NCBI RefSeq assembly: GCF_040412425.1
Contig: NC_089744.1
Coordinates: 32,684,243 to 32,748,242, forward strand
Direction of reading: 5' to 3'
Source of the DNA: Macrobrachium rosenbergii
Taxonomy: Eukaryota > Arthropoda > Malacostraca > Decapoda > Palaemonidae
Length of the DNA: 64,000 nucleotides
Both the position numbers and the translations under genes were made by a program. This document shows, piece after piece, positions 36,010-51,972 of the stretch. Position 1 is the first letter of the stretch. Each line of letters begins with the position of its first letter. A model generated the notes under the pieces. The model saw only the letters and a program-made list of their open reading frames with translations. It was not told the DNA's origin and did not search any database.

Positions 36010-37365
36010 CCACCGAAAATTTTCCTAGCCTAACCCGTCCGAAAATGATTCAATTATGCGATCCACCCACCTGTTCACGTTGTTCTTCTTTCACTATGCA
36101 ATCCAGCTTACAACCCATCTTTACTGACCTAACCTTCAGAGCGTTCTTTCAACCTTGCCACCATTTGTTCAACACTTGAACACTCCCGCCCCCGTTTGTT
36201 TACATCTTTTCTCCCTCCCGCCATTTTGGTCCTAGGACGTCACTTCCTATGACGTCACAACAAGAACAGATACTTTTTAAACATAAAGAATGCTTTGCTA
36301 TAAAAACGTCTTATAAAATTAAACATGTGCTTTTTATACATTTTTAACGCCCATACCATTTCAATAACGCAGAAAATAAAAATAAAACTAATGACTAACT
36401 TATAAAACTAACATATAATTGTAATGCGTCCCATTGAAAGTATGTTTATTCTCACCTGCAAACTTCGCCAAGCGTAGACTCCACCTTACTGCTTTCTCGT
36501 ACCTGTTATTGTTGAAGGGAATTTATTCTCGATGTACTAATATCTCTCAGAAAGGCGTAATAGAGACGAGCATTTTTAGTTTTCTTGATTTAATGATGAA
36601 AGTGGATTACAGTTTAATTACATTTTTTCAGTTACAGGAGGCAAACGAAATCACTCTTATTAAAACAGTTCAACTCAGTCTATTTGGGGAGCACGAAAGC
36701 AAGGGGAGACATAACTCTCCCTGGTGGATGTTAACTCGAATCTGGTCTCCTCAGCTGCTCTCCTGCCTCTCGAACCCCTGGATTTCTTGTTATCAGCAAT
36801 CTCCACCTCCTTCCTGTTTTATTGGAAGGATTTATCTGCAAGGCCTCCCCTCAAACAGTTGATTGGGAAGGACTTTAGTGGGTGTGGTTCAAATCTCTCC
36901 TTAGAGGACTTGATTGGAAATGATCTTAGGAGGGGGTGTAAAAGACCCCTCCCTAGAATGTTTGATTGGAGGGTGTTGAAGTACATCACTTTGTCCAGCT
37001 CCCAATTTCCTGGAATTTCCATGAAAACGCCTCTTATTGAAGGTGGGGTTATAGAGATGGCTGGTGTTCGCTTTTTGGCGGTGCTGAATCATCACTTGAG
37101 TAAGCTAAATCACGAGGCCACAGTTTCCAAATTTTACAATCGGTTTTATGGCCCTGGGCATGATATACTCGCTCAATGTTTTGAGTTCATGGAAGAAATT
37201 TTATTTCAGTCAGCACTTTTTAGTTCTCAGCAACAACAACCTAGGCATTATCATTGTTCTCTCTGCCTCTCCTTTATTCTTTATGTTTCTCTCTCTCTCT
37301 TTTTTTACTTTCTACATTTCTCTCTCTCTCTTCTACTGTCCCTATCTAATTCTCCTAACATAATC
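36010..37365. other. Unassigned stretch, possibly including the copia 3' LTR
   Basis: Two overlapping plus-strand open frames (36434-36862, 36724-37404) resemble nothing known and end in a pyrimidine-rich tract. At 36835-36985 a motif like TTGATTGGRAR recurs about every 60 bases. The stretch begins where Penelope similarity stops. Just right of it the minus strand has a purine-rich tract (37370-37400) followed by TGTGATTATG, which would suit a polypurine tract and an LTR start. No matching LTR was found beyond 41640, so this remains unproven. Confidence 0.35.
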
Positions 37366-37411
37366 ACACTTGCCTCTTTCTCCCTCCCCTCCAGCCTCTT
37401 CTAATCCTAAT

Positions 37412-39016
37412 CCCGTCTAATCTCCATTATTCTCCAATTCTTTACCCTCTACGTAATTTCTAATACTTTTCCCTGAAATTCCAGCTTTGGTCAATACATC
37501 AGTTATTTGATGCTTTCCTTTTATCCATCTCGCCTCACTTATTTCTCCAGATTCTATTGTTTCTCAAATTGCTGCAATATCAATTTTTAATCTCTTACTG
37601 CTTAATCCAGTACTTGATTTTATTGCAGTCATTAGGGTTTTGCAATCAGTTTTCACCAGTGCTTCTAATTTTCTCCCTCCTACTATCTCTTCCCACAAAT
37701 GTTTGAAATATATCAATCCTTCTATGGCCTCCCCCACACTCAGAGCTTCTGCAATGGTGGACTTTGCTACTCTTCTGGATTTCCACCATATGGGACTATT
37801 CCTCTTACCATCTGTCAATGATATCACATAACCTAATTGAGTATGACCATCTTCAGTATTCCCAAATGAAGCATCTGTGTAGGCTTCCCAATAAATCTTT
37901 TCTTCTTCTGACTCACTTAATATCACTTCTCCCATTATGCACTTAGTTTTTCTCACCATTTTAATCAGCTTTCTCATATCTTGAGTCGTTCCTTCTTTAA
38001 AAGGTTTACTTAATTCACTAACATCATATGATGATATTTCTGGCATGGTATGTAGCGACATCCAATTCAACTGTCCTACCACTGATCTATATTCTGTTAA
38101 CTCCATTTGTCCTAATACTCTATTACCTGTAAATCTTCTAGCTTCTGGTTCTCTTATAGAATTTATATACTACCACTGATTATGACAAATTCCATTTTCC
38201 TTATGCTCTACTATTACTCTTGTGTACTTAAAACTTTTACTTTCTTGTTCTCCTACTTGCAATTTCCCTTTCAATTTCCCAGTTGTTTCTTTTAAAAATC
38301 CTTCACTTCCACCATAGCAAAAATCATCTACATGTGTAGGTAAAATACCGTTCAGTTTATTGTCTTTCCTCCAAAAGAATATATTAGGTTCTAATCTACT
38401 CCTCTCGCCTTTAAGCTCCTCCACCACTTTTACCACCTTACCATACCATGCCTCTGCTGCATCCTTGAGCCAATAAAGTTTTCTTCAATTTCCATAATCC
38501 ACTCAAGCCATCTTCACTAGGTGGTTTTAAATATACCTCTCGTTGTATTTTATCACCTTGTAGATACGCAGTTTTCACATCTAACATATAACAATTCCAA
38601 TCTTTTAGTTTTATTACTGTCAAACAAAATTTTAAAATTTCGGCATTGCATGTAGGAACATCTTTTTCCCATTCAGCCATTTCTTCTTCAAAACCTCTAG
38701 CTACCAATCTTGCTTTACATATAATTTCCCCTTCTTTTACCTTTTCAGTTACTATCCATCTTGTAGATATAGCTTTTTGTCCAATGTCATTTACCTCCTT
38801 ATATACCTTGTTTTCTCTCCAACTTTGCAGTTCTTTTTCTTTAGCTTCAATTACACTTCTATTTTCGAATCCTAGCAAAACCTCTTCTTCGTCTTCAATT
38901 TCTTCTGCATGATTATAATCTCTTAAGTTAACCCATCCCTTGTCACCTGAATGTGAGTCTTCTACATTGTACGAATCAGCCCAAGATTTGCTTGATCTTT
39001 TTCCTGCAAGACTCAA
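37412..39016 (-). pseudogene. Copia reverse transcriptase and RNase H
   Basis: Motifs in order: SWRENKVYKEVNDIGQKAIS and TRWIVTEKVKEGEIICKARL, VARGFEEE, MLDVKTAYLQGD (motif A), then THVDDFCYGG (catalytic box, about 38310-38340). In RNase H: YRSVVGQLNWMSLHTMPEIS, EAYTDASFGN (D), AEALSVGEAIEG (E) and VKTDCKTLMTAI (D). The similarity continues past a stop at 37565-37567 through ARWIKGKHQITDVLTKAG to about 37412. There are frame changes near 38437 and 38110. Confidence 0.85.
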
Positions 39017-39051
39017 TATAGTCCACTTTTCTGCTTGTCCTGTATTTTTCT

Positions 39052-40445
39052 TTATTGCTCTAACTCTATTTCCCTTTCTGAATTTGGGTATCTCTCTATT
39101 AACTCATCTTCTGTTACCTCCCTTTCTTCTATTACCTCATTTTCCCCTTCATCTTCCAGTGTCTCCTCTGCCAAATCTCTTTCTATAGTGTCTTCTACAT
39201 CTGTATTCCTTCTCCAGCCAATTATCATCTCCTTTCCTTCCTGCCCATCTATATCCCCTTCCTTTGATGCAAGGGATTCATTCTTCACAGTGTGTGTTTT
39301 GTCTATTTTAGGTATCTTCTCTTTGTCTGGTGATAGTCTTTGAATCCTAGTAACATGTATTCTAGCTACTTCTCTTAGAGAATCCCCATGTTTAACCACT
39401 ACCGTTTTACCCAATACTCCCACTACCTGAGCAGGTCCTCTCCATTCATTTTCATTTTCTCTCTTACAGAATAACTTGTCTCCCACTACTGCTTCTTCAA
39501 ATTTATGTTCTCCTAACATTTTTGTTTAAAGCAATTCTTATTTTATTACAAGACTCATTTTTGATAAACACTTCTCTGGCCTTATGCATTGCATTCAGTG
39601 TATCCTTTATTATGCTTTCTTCCATACCTTTCTCTCTGCTTACGGGCTTTTGAACTTTCTTCTCCCATTAAATTAAGCAAAGAAGGGTTTTTCCCAAATA
39701 CTAATTGGTTAGGGGAGAAACTGCCTTATTTATTAAGCAGTTCCTAGCACTCACTACTCATCTTAATGCTATGGACCAATCCACTTTTTATCATCTTTCA
39801 TCTTTCTTAAGCTTTCTTTGATTATGCCTACCGTCTTTTCAAACAATCCATTGCTCCATGGAGATTCAGATGCTGTGGCTAATACTTTAATATTCCATCT
39901 TTCTGCCATCCTCCTTACTTTTTCATTTTGAAATTCTCTCTCGTTGTCTGATAATATTTTAGGTGCCCCAAATATAGCAAACCAACCATCAAAAGTGTCT
40001 TTATAATAGTTTCTGGTTTCTTGTCTTTTATCCAAAAAGCCTGACAATACCTTGTTGCCATATCTACCATTACCAAGAACTTTCTCTCTTCTATCTCTCC
40101 CACATCCATTGCTACAACTTCATTAAATGTCTTACTCCAAGTTGCTACAACTTCATTAAATGTCTTACTCCAGGAAAACCCCACTACTGGTTTAACTGGG
40201 TTTCTTTTATATCTTTTACATACCTCACAACTTTCAATTAAGTCTGTTAGTAACTTTTTTATTTCCTCTTTTTCCTTCTCTCTCAAACCATCACTCCACT
40301 GTGCTTCTTCTGTTAGCTTCCATATTTTACCTCCACTTCTGTGGCCAAATTGTAGATATAACTTTATAATTGCACCTTTAATTTCCCTTAGACTCTTTCT
40401 CTTCCAACCCTCCAGTAACAATTCTTCCTCTACATTCCTCCTCAA
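39052..40445 (-). pseudogene. Copia integrase
   Basis: The N-terminal H2C2 zinc-binding region is visible as LYLQFGHRSGGKIWKL and SCEVCKRYKRNPVKPVVGFS. The catalytic core shows AMDVGEIEERKFLVMVDMAT (first D) and, in a shifted frame, ILSDNEREFQNEKV (second D) and SESPWSNGLFEKTVGIIKES (E region). An in-frame 33-base tandem duplication (40109-40174) repeats SWSKTFNEVVA just before the first catalytic aspartate. The C-terminal basic domain is at 39519-39380. The shift near 39930 makes it inactive. Confidence 0.82.
40109..40174. repeat. In-frame 33-base tandem duplication in the copia integrase
   Basis: Two adjacent 33-base units (40109-40141, 40142-40174) differ at one or two bases. They add eleven residues and leave the frame intact. 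Confidence 0.95.
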
Positions 40446-40529
40446 AATTGGTATTCTTAAATGGCCGTTTGTCTTCTCTTAACTTTATCTTCATTTCCCC
40501 TAACACTTCTATTTTAACACAATTCTCTT

Positions 40530-41617
40530 TTAATTTATGGTCACTCCCATTTTACTCATGGTTTTCTTACCTATTAACCATGGTACATCACCCTGCAAAA
40601 TTTCTGTCTTCAAATAAAACTTTTTGTTTTTCAATGTCGCCGGTATTTCCATTACTCCTTTCAACTTGTATGATGACTCACCAAAATTAAATATTTTATT
40701 AGATTCTTTCTTAGTATCATTCATTGTCCTCAACTTTTCCCGATTCAAACCCACAACAATGCATGCGTCACAATTCCCCACAAACTGTTGACTTACATCC
40801 TTTGCCTAAAATTGCATCAACCTCTTCCCAAGATTCTTCTGTTTTACTAACTTCTCCTATATAAATTTTTTCTTCTTGTCCAGTTTCTGATTTCTTCTTA
40901 TTTTGAAAATTCTGAGGACAATCTCTGGTCCAATGCCATTCCGATTTGTATATTGCACACAGTGTTACTTTCCCTTCTCTATTTACCGGATTTCTTCCAC
41001 CTCTACCTCGATTCACCTTTTCCTGATATCTTTGGTTTTCCCACCCTTTCCCAAAATTTGCACAACCTTCTGATCCCAACTATTCCCCCTCCTCTTTATT
41101 CCCTAATCCCTCAAATATTCTTTTCATTATTTGTGACACTGTTTTATATTCCAACTTTTCTTGATCACAAGCTGCTAATACCATTTGTTTTTGATCTGTG
41201 AGATTCGAGCATGCTTTTCCCTAGCACTCTACTACACCCTGACTCTGCCTTCTCATACCTAATTATAAAATCTCTCATCTTTTCACTAGATTCTCTTTCT
41301 ATTTTAAAACAGTTTTTCATTTTACTGTAATTTTCTATTAACGTATCTTTTAGAAACACTTCATCTAGTTTGGACAGGATTATCTTTGAACCCTCTTTAT
41401 CCTTAAGTTCCTCTCTATCTAATCCTTCTGTTACTTCTAAAGCTTTCCCTTTTAAACTCATTCTTCTCTCTATCCCTGGATATTTCACTTCTCCACACAT
41501 CACAAGCCAATCTTCGACTTGTTCTCTCCATCCTTTATAATCGCCCTGTGTCCCACTAAATCTCGGACAGTCTCTTCTCCATTTCATCTCCCAAAGTTTA
41601 TCATCAGATCCGTCCAT
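40530..41617 (-). pseudogene. Copia gag, zinc knuckle and protease
   Basis: Gag starts with WRRDCPRFSGTQGDYKGW followed by VEDWLVMCGE, a UBN2/DUF-like copia gag opening, and continues to the KMRDFIIRYEKAESGC region. The nucleocapsid knuckle reads CAIYKSEWHWTRDCP, where the second cysteine is replaced, so the CCHC is damaged. The protease piece (40781-40530) begins GNCDACIVVG, expected to be a D-(S/T)-G-A type site but altered, and includes EILQGDVPWLIGKKTMSKMG, a typical protease C-terminal segment. Confidence 0.75.
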
Positions 41618-41807
41618 TTTTAACCAACCACGCTCTGCAGTATTATTTTATAAGCTGCCAATACACACTATGAAATTGTAACCTACATTTTTGAAAAGAC
41701 CTCTTCATTCTCATTATTTTGAACCCCATAAACACTATGCGCAAATGGTAAATAAAAAATTAATAAATTTACGACTTATAAGGTAAGAATAACCACCCCC
41801 TCCATAG

Positions 41808-42023
41808 CTAATACAGCAAAATTGTAACCAGTAAACACCTGTAGGTTAGGTTATATTGGTATTTTAAGGTTGAACGATTTATATTATACTGGTGTGCTAC
41901 CTCCACCATTTTTTCACCACCATCCAATTTCTTTATAACTGTCACCTCAGTTGCTATTGTGATAGCTTGCCACTTGTTACCACTGCCACTATCTCCACTG
42001 GCCTTATGCTTGACATTAGACAT
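41808..42023 (-). pseudogene. pogo/Tigger-type transposase N-terminus fragment
   Basis: A 71-codon piece opens MSNVKHKASGDSGSGNKWQA and continues ITIATEVTVIKKLDGGEKMV with YNINRSTL. This is the CENP-B/Tigger helix-turn-helix start (MSKRKASGDSGS...ITIE.KL.IIK..E.GEK). The recognition helix is followed by unrelated residues, so only the first DNA-binding half remains. No ends were found. Confidence 0.8.
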
Positions 42024-42029
42024 GATAGA

Positions 42030-46670
<4,641 letters not shown>

Positions 46671-46671
46671 A

Positions 46672-48426
46672 CCATATATTTCCGCGTATAAGACGACCTT
46701 TAAATCATAAAATTCACCCCTAAAAATTGGGGGTCGTCTTATACTACCATACTAAAAATCAAACCTTCAATTCTAAATGACGTTTATCGGTAGGCTAGCC
46801 TCGGCCTCGGTGTGATAACCACTGACATACATGAAAAGATTTACATTATGAAGTAAACTGATAATAAAGGTAATAAAACCATTTTTACCTTATATATTAT
46901 TGGTATATCTTTATAATAAAAACAGCCTATTCAAGGAATAATTCCATATCAGTGAAATCAACTTTTATCTATGCGAGGCCAGCCAGCTGACAAAATGTAA
47001 ATATCGAGTTCTGGTTGCACTCACAGCAACCTTTATCATTCAGTAACGTAGTGTAATTACGGTAGTAATAACATTTAGGATAACATAATATGATAGTATT
47101 CATTTTTCATTCAAAATTCAGGCTGTTTGCAACTGTTTAAAGCAATTCAGTCACACGAACTATAATAATGTATGATAATTATCATATTTTATTGTATTGT
47201 TGTTAGGGGTTGCTTATGATTGGCGATGAAACATAAACGAAACAATGGTTTCCCTTTTAGGCGACGTCTGTAGGAAAAACATGATATAGAACTGACTTTG
47301 TCATTTCGTTTACCATATACTATACTTGTTAATGTGTGATCTCGCGCATTGTGCAACACCCAAATTTTCACCCATAAACAATGACTTTATCATGTAGCTC
47401 ATGTATCATGCGAGTTCCTTTTTTGAGAAGCCCATAACAATGACTTTATCATGCAGCTCATGTATCATGCGAGTTCCATTTTTGAGAGGCCAGATTACTA
47501 TGGACTAACCTCTTTTACTCCATCTCTTTATCCCATCTTCTAGTTAAATAAGTTAAACAAGTAAAATCAAATGATAAAAGTATCATTAGTTACAATATAC
47601 TCATTGAGTAAACGAGTACAGCTATAAATAACTGAACGAGAAACAACTGTTTTGCTATGAACATGGTCTAGGCTGTGGCTATGAACAACAGAATCGGATA
47701 ACAACAGCTGTTTTGCTTGCATTTCACCATCGCATGTAGTAAACAATTACTGTAGTTATGTTACAAATGACGTTAAGTAGAATAGGACTGGTATATATTT
47801 TACATTATACCCTTATTCGCTATGGAGAAAAGATCGGCAAGGAAGTATACTGCTAAATTTAAGCTGCAACTTGTAGCTGAAGCTGAGAAAACAAAGAATG
47901 TTCAAGCGCTAATGACTATAAATTATCATGCATCGGCAACATGGATGAAACTCCTAAACTTCGATATGCCATGAAACTCGAACATAAATAATATTAGAGG
48001 GAAAAGTATTTTAATCAAAAATACTGGGCATGAAAGAACACATTTTACTGTTGTTTGAACATTGGTAATCTTTAAACAGAAATTGAATTGATGCTGAAAC
48101 AAAAATTCCCCGAAGGTATTATTGTCCACATTCACAAAAACCTAAACAATGCAAATGGCATATGATCGCTATGTTTGTATTTTATAAGACAATTAGTAAT
48201 ATAGGAATACATACAATATTACTGGACACAGTGAAGTAAAGCATAACATAACTTGTTAAAAGATCCACGGAAAAGATGTATGTTTGTTATGTTTGTATTT
48301 TGTAATATGATACTAATATGTGAATATTACATACGCTAATTTTATATTTCGTGTATGATGCGACCCCCTTAAAATTAGCTTCAAAATTAGGTCTTCAGAA
48401 GTCGCATGATACACAATTATATATGG
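46672..48426 (+). mobile_element. pogo-like DNA transposon, degenerate, TA-flanked
   Basis: Termini CCATATATTTCCGCGTATAA and, inward from the right, CCATATATAATTGTGTATCA are flanked by TA (46670-46671, 48427-48428). Each end contains a second, inverted copy of the GGTCGTCTTATAC/GGTCGCATCATACA motif about 50 bases in. At 47822-47960 the plus strand reads MEKRSARKYTAKFKLQLVAE and AEKTKNVQAL, the N-terminal helix-turn-helix of pogo-type transposases; the rest is lost. A 60-base tandem duplication lies at 47371-47489. Confidence 0.8.
47371..47489. repeat. Two-unit 60-base tandem duplication
   Basis: 47371-47430 and 47431-47489 share nearly all bases, including ATGACTTTATCATG and CTCATGTATCATGCGAGTTC. 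It lies inside the pogo-like element. Confidence 0.95.
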
Positions 48427-48569
48427 TATTTTGAATTTCTAAGGATACAGTAAATAAAACAGCATTTGTAATAATATCATCTTTACATAACCAATATTTC
48501 ATAAGATACCTGTTGTTGCAAATGTTAGCCCATACACAGATGGTTTTGTAATTTAGCAGTCATCTTATA

Positions 48570-48823
48570 CAGGCAGTCCCTGGTTAACGGCGGGCTCGGT
48601 TAACAGTGATCCGGTTTTATGGCGCTTGTCTATTGACAAAAATTGGCAATTTTCGGCGCCGAAAATCGCCAATTTCCGCTTATCGGCGCTGATAATTGGG
48701 TATTGGCATAATACATATCTAACAGAAGTGCTGATAACCCCCGAAAATCGCCAAAAAGCGCCAATTTTCGGTTATCGTCACACCCTCAGAAACAGAACCC
48801 CGCCGATAACTGGGGACTGCCTG
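48570..48823. mobile_element. pogo-type MITE, copy 3
   Basis: Termini CAGGCAGTCCCTGGTTAACG and, inward from the right, CAGGCAGTCCCCAGTTATCG, flanked by TA (48568-48569, 48824-48825). At 48646-48671 lies a near-perfect palindrome centred on CGGCGCCG with arms TTTT and AATCGCC-type ends. No coding sequence. Length 254 bases. Confidence 0.92.
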
Positions 48824-49942
48824 TACTACAGATATGAGCTAAATTCACGAAAATTTGTCTAATTTTTTATTTTGTCTTATCTGAAGGTCGTCCTATACAC
48901 GAAAACACACAGTAATTTTTCTCTCTCTGTTTCTTCTGTTAAGTCTACTAACAATCACTGATACTTATTGGTTGTGTCTTGCCAGCTTCTGAGTGTATCA
49001 TGGCTTATTTTGTAGTGTACAACTGAATTTCACTCTTTTCCTTGGTTTGGTGTGTACTCAAATGATTCCCATATTTTTTTTCAGTTATTCAGGCATCCTT
49101 AGATCCTCAGATCTCTATGATGCAAACTTACATTAAAATACACCTGACATCAAGGATGTGCCTCTGAAAGGCATCTAATTTCTGTGGCTTACATTTCAGA
49201 CTACCTTTGGCACCAGCAATGGGATGAGGTCACTAGGCTAAAATAAGACTGTGGGGTTAGCCATAGCAGAGGTAGCAGCAGAAACAAGACAGAACCTGGC
49301 CTTGTACATCAACTGGAGGATGTCTAACTTAGTTCCATGTAAGAGGCAACACTTTGACAGAGATAGTTTGTTCTTCAGCATGAAGGATCAGGAGACTGCT
49401 ACTGGTTGTCTAGAGGTTCCAGCAAAAGCAAAGTCCTCCAACCAAACTGTGGCAATCTCTGAAAGGACATTTGTCTTCCCTGGAGAAACTAGTTTCACAC
49501 AACCACCTTAACCCCTATGCCATCGGCCTGTTGCATTGCCACTAACGCTTGCATACCGCATGAGACCCCCTGTCGACCGCGAGCATATTAATCATCACTT
49601 GCTCCCACTAAATTTTATGTTATTCATATTTTTCTTTATATTCTTATGTGAAAACATTGTGTACATATCAGAGAACATTTTTTTACCACATTGGCAAAAA
49701 AAAAAAAAAAAAAATAATAATAAAGATATTAGAAAAAAGAGGAATATTTTGTGGAAAAAGTAATTGTAGAAATAGAAACATTTATAAAGTAGTAGAAATA
49801 AGGTAGCAGAAATAGTAGTAAAGTATTAGTAAAATAATAGTAGTAGCAATAGTAGTAATAGCAGTACTAGTTTTCTTACGGAAACAGTTAGTACTAGGTT
49901 TCATACAGAAACAGCTTATACATCAATGAATGTTTATGGGAT

Positions 49943-49945
<3 letters not shown>

Positions 49946-49993
<48 letters not shown>

Positions 49994-50036
49994 GGAAATA
50001 ACAATAATAATAAAATACAGTAATAATAATAATGAT

Positions 50037-50083
<47 letters not shown>
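49946..50083. repeat. ATA trinucleotide microsatellites
   Basis: Two ATA/AAT runs, 49946-49991 and 50040-50083, separated by a less regular stretch. Long Asn or Ile frames across them are artefacts. Confidence 0.96.
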
Positions 50084-50299
50084 ACTAATAATACTAGCAG
50101 TAGTCAACAAAATAATGATAATATTTTTACAAGTTAGTGTAAAAAAAAAAATTAAAGTAGTTTTCATAAAACAGTATGTATAACACTGAAAATATGTCCT
50201 CTGCTGTGCTTGGGTTGGAAGTGTCGATTATTACTGCCTCGAAGACCCAGCCCTTGGGGCCTCGGAACCTCGTTTTTTATGTGCATGAGAGTCCCAACC

Positions 50300-51960
50300 T
50301 ATAAAGTGTTCCTTTGAGTGTAGTCCAGGCTCCCCAGGGCACCCAGGGCAGTGGTACATGGTATCCTTCCTCTTCTTGAAGTCCCTGGTGCAGATGCGAC
50401 ATTTCTTCTGTTTCTTGGGTTGAAATCGAACCTAGGAATGTATGACGTCCATGTTAGGCATCTCTGTGGGTTTCTGTGACTTCTCCTCCTCTTCTGCCTC
50501 GAGGATGGCCCTGCCACTGGGACTATGGTGAAATACCAAACCCTTACTGACTTCGAGGATGTATGCCAAGAAGTCCTTCTTGTAACATTTTTGGTTCTTG
50601 TAGGCCAAGTAGGAGTTCAGCAGTATCCGAAAGATAAAATGTATACCAAGTTTTTTGAACCAGGCAAGGGATTTCTTTCCAAAGGCATATGGTTCGAGCA
50701 GCTGGTCTACCATGTCAGTGCTACCCATCAGACTATTATATTTTTCAATATGGAGTGGCTTGTTATAAAAAACAGTTTTTTCCCCGAAGTATGTTTTGCA
50801 CTTCTCTACCATGCCAGCTGTATACAGAGTTGTCAGTGCATTGACCTCCTTTTCGTCTATGTGCTTGACGAGTGTGTTGCCCTTCATTGCAAAAGTTGAC
50901 TGGTGTTTGGAGAGTTTTTCATCTATAAGTTTCTTAGGGGGTCCCCTGCCCTGCCAGCTCGTACAACTCCAGTAACTGACGTGTCCCTGGTGAGTAAGTA
51001 ATTACCAAGGCGATAACTGGTATACCAATTATCCGTAACTACATGATATCCCTTGTCAAGCAAATTCCTCATTAGATGAACTACGATGATCTCCAATATG
51101 GACAGGTTAGCAGCAACTGGGTCAGATACAGAAAAACTCGTGTCCTTGCCATAATACACCTTGAAATTCCACGAATAGCCATTCCAATTTGGATCTGAAG
51201 GGCACAGTATAAAAACCTTTATTCCAAATCTGGATCTTTTTGTTTGGATAAATTGCTTGAATCCCAGCCTCCCTTTCCAGAGCATCAGTGCCTCATCTAC
51301 AGCAATATCCTTCCCTGGTGTGAGCAGATTCTGGCTACATTGGCTCAGTAGGTCAAAAAATGGTTCAATAAGTCTTAGGCTTTTTCTTATCCACTTGGTC
51401 TAATGGAGCAAACCTCATGAATTTCAGCAGGCAAAGAAATCTTGCTCAAGACATTTCTTCTTTACAAAAAATCCTTGGACCCCCTACCACGGCATCTCGT
51501 GACCAATACATATACAGTACATACGAGGCATTTTATTCACCCCCATTATCATCAGCAAGCTATAAAAAACATACATCTCATCATGAGTAACAGGCCTCCA
51601 TAGAAGTCCACTCACCTTACGCTTGCCTGTTGAGCGAAAATACATCCATTCACACAATCCATCAATTACATCACTAAATAAAAAATAACAAAATGCATCA
51701 AGTGGGCAGGTGAAATCAGGGGGTGGGTCTGGGCGCACGTCACAAAATGGATTGCTTATGAATTGCCAACCTTCATCGACAATAGGTTCAATGTCTTCCA
51801 AACATTCATTGATACTGTCATCCTCTAAGAAACTATCATCACTACCACTATAATCATCATCAGATAGATCTGGCAGGTACTCAGACCCTAACTCTGAAAC
51901 ACTATCATCTGACATGACGTGAAAAAAAAAAAAAAACCATAATAAAATAACTGCAATCAA
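50300..51960 (-). pseudogene. piggyBac transposase, broken
   Basis: The N-terminal acidic region (51960-51484) includes SELGSEYLPDLSDDDYSGSD and ends with KVSGLLWRPVTHDEMYVFYS. The catalytic core follows: AVDEALMLWKGRL (first aspartate near 51295), KRSRFGIKVFILC and HVVTDNWYTSYRLGNYLL (second), then, after a frame change near 50900, EKYNSLMGSTDMVDQLLEPY (third). The C-terminal Cys-rich domain (about 50430-50300) has CRICTR and CPGCPGEPGL-type pairs in one frame. piggyBac transposase cuts precisely at TTAA. Stops near 51483 and frame changes disable it. Confidence 0.88.
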
Positions 51961-51972
51961 AAGAAAAAACGT

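Larger units (their letters stand above)
31000..36010 (-). mobile_element. Penelope-like element (reverse transcriptase part), split by two MITEs
   Basis: Three minus-strand pieces read in order once insertions are removed. 36010-35798 has PLGIITSLDIESHSTNFSVD and ETIEHTLDRV. 32129-31750 has the stretch around MAMGSPLGVLFANFYM, YHIDDTFVRVD and GALHFLDVQAQQAPTGY. 31035-31000 has VYKKPMNLGLCL. This is the order in Penelope-like reverse transcriptases: the SLDIESLFTN motif, the MGSPLGVLFANFYM motif, the IDDTF box and the ALHFLDV...YRKPT tail. No GIY-YIG endonuclease was seen, so the element is 3'-truncated. The codon before the first IDDTF aspartate has lost residues (HIDD). Confidence 0.85.
37412..41617 (-). 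mobile_element. GalEa-like Ty1/copia retrotransposon, degraded
   Basis: On the minus strand the domains run gag (41617-41165), zinc knuckle (41079-40768), protease (40781-40530), integrase (40445-39769 and C-terminal part 39519-39052), reverse transcriptase (39016-38170) and RNase H (38106-37412). Integrase before reverse transcriptase defines Ty1/copia. RNase H wording such as TQLGYVISLTDGKR and SPIWWKSRRVAKSTIAEALS, and the C-terminal GPAQVVGVLGKTVVVKHGDS, recall the GalEa clade of crustaceans; that clade name is from memory. Frames are broken several times. Confidence 0.85.

Noticed and set aside
36434..37404. Two overlapping plus-strand open frames of 142 and 226 codons
   Set aside because: No recognised domain; composition is biased and the 3' part is a pyrimidine tract. 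Possibly part of an LTR, so not called as a gene.
38646..39343. Serine/phenylalanine-rich plus-strand frames
   Set aside because: They are antisense to the copia reverse transcriptase and integrase C-terminus.
49926..50183. Asn-rich and Ile/Leu-rich open frames
   Set aside because: They arise from ATA microsatellites inside the piggyBac element.
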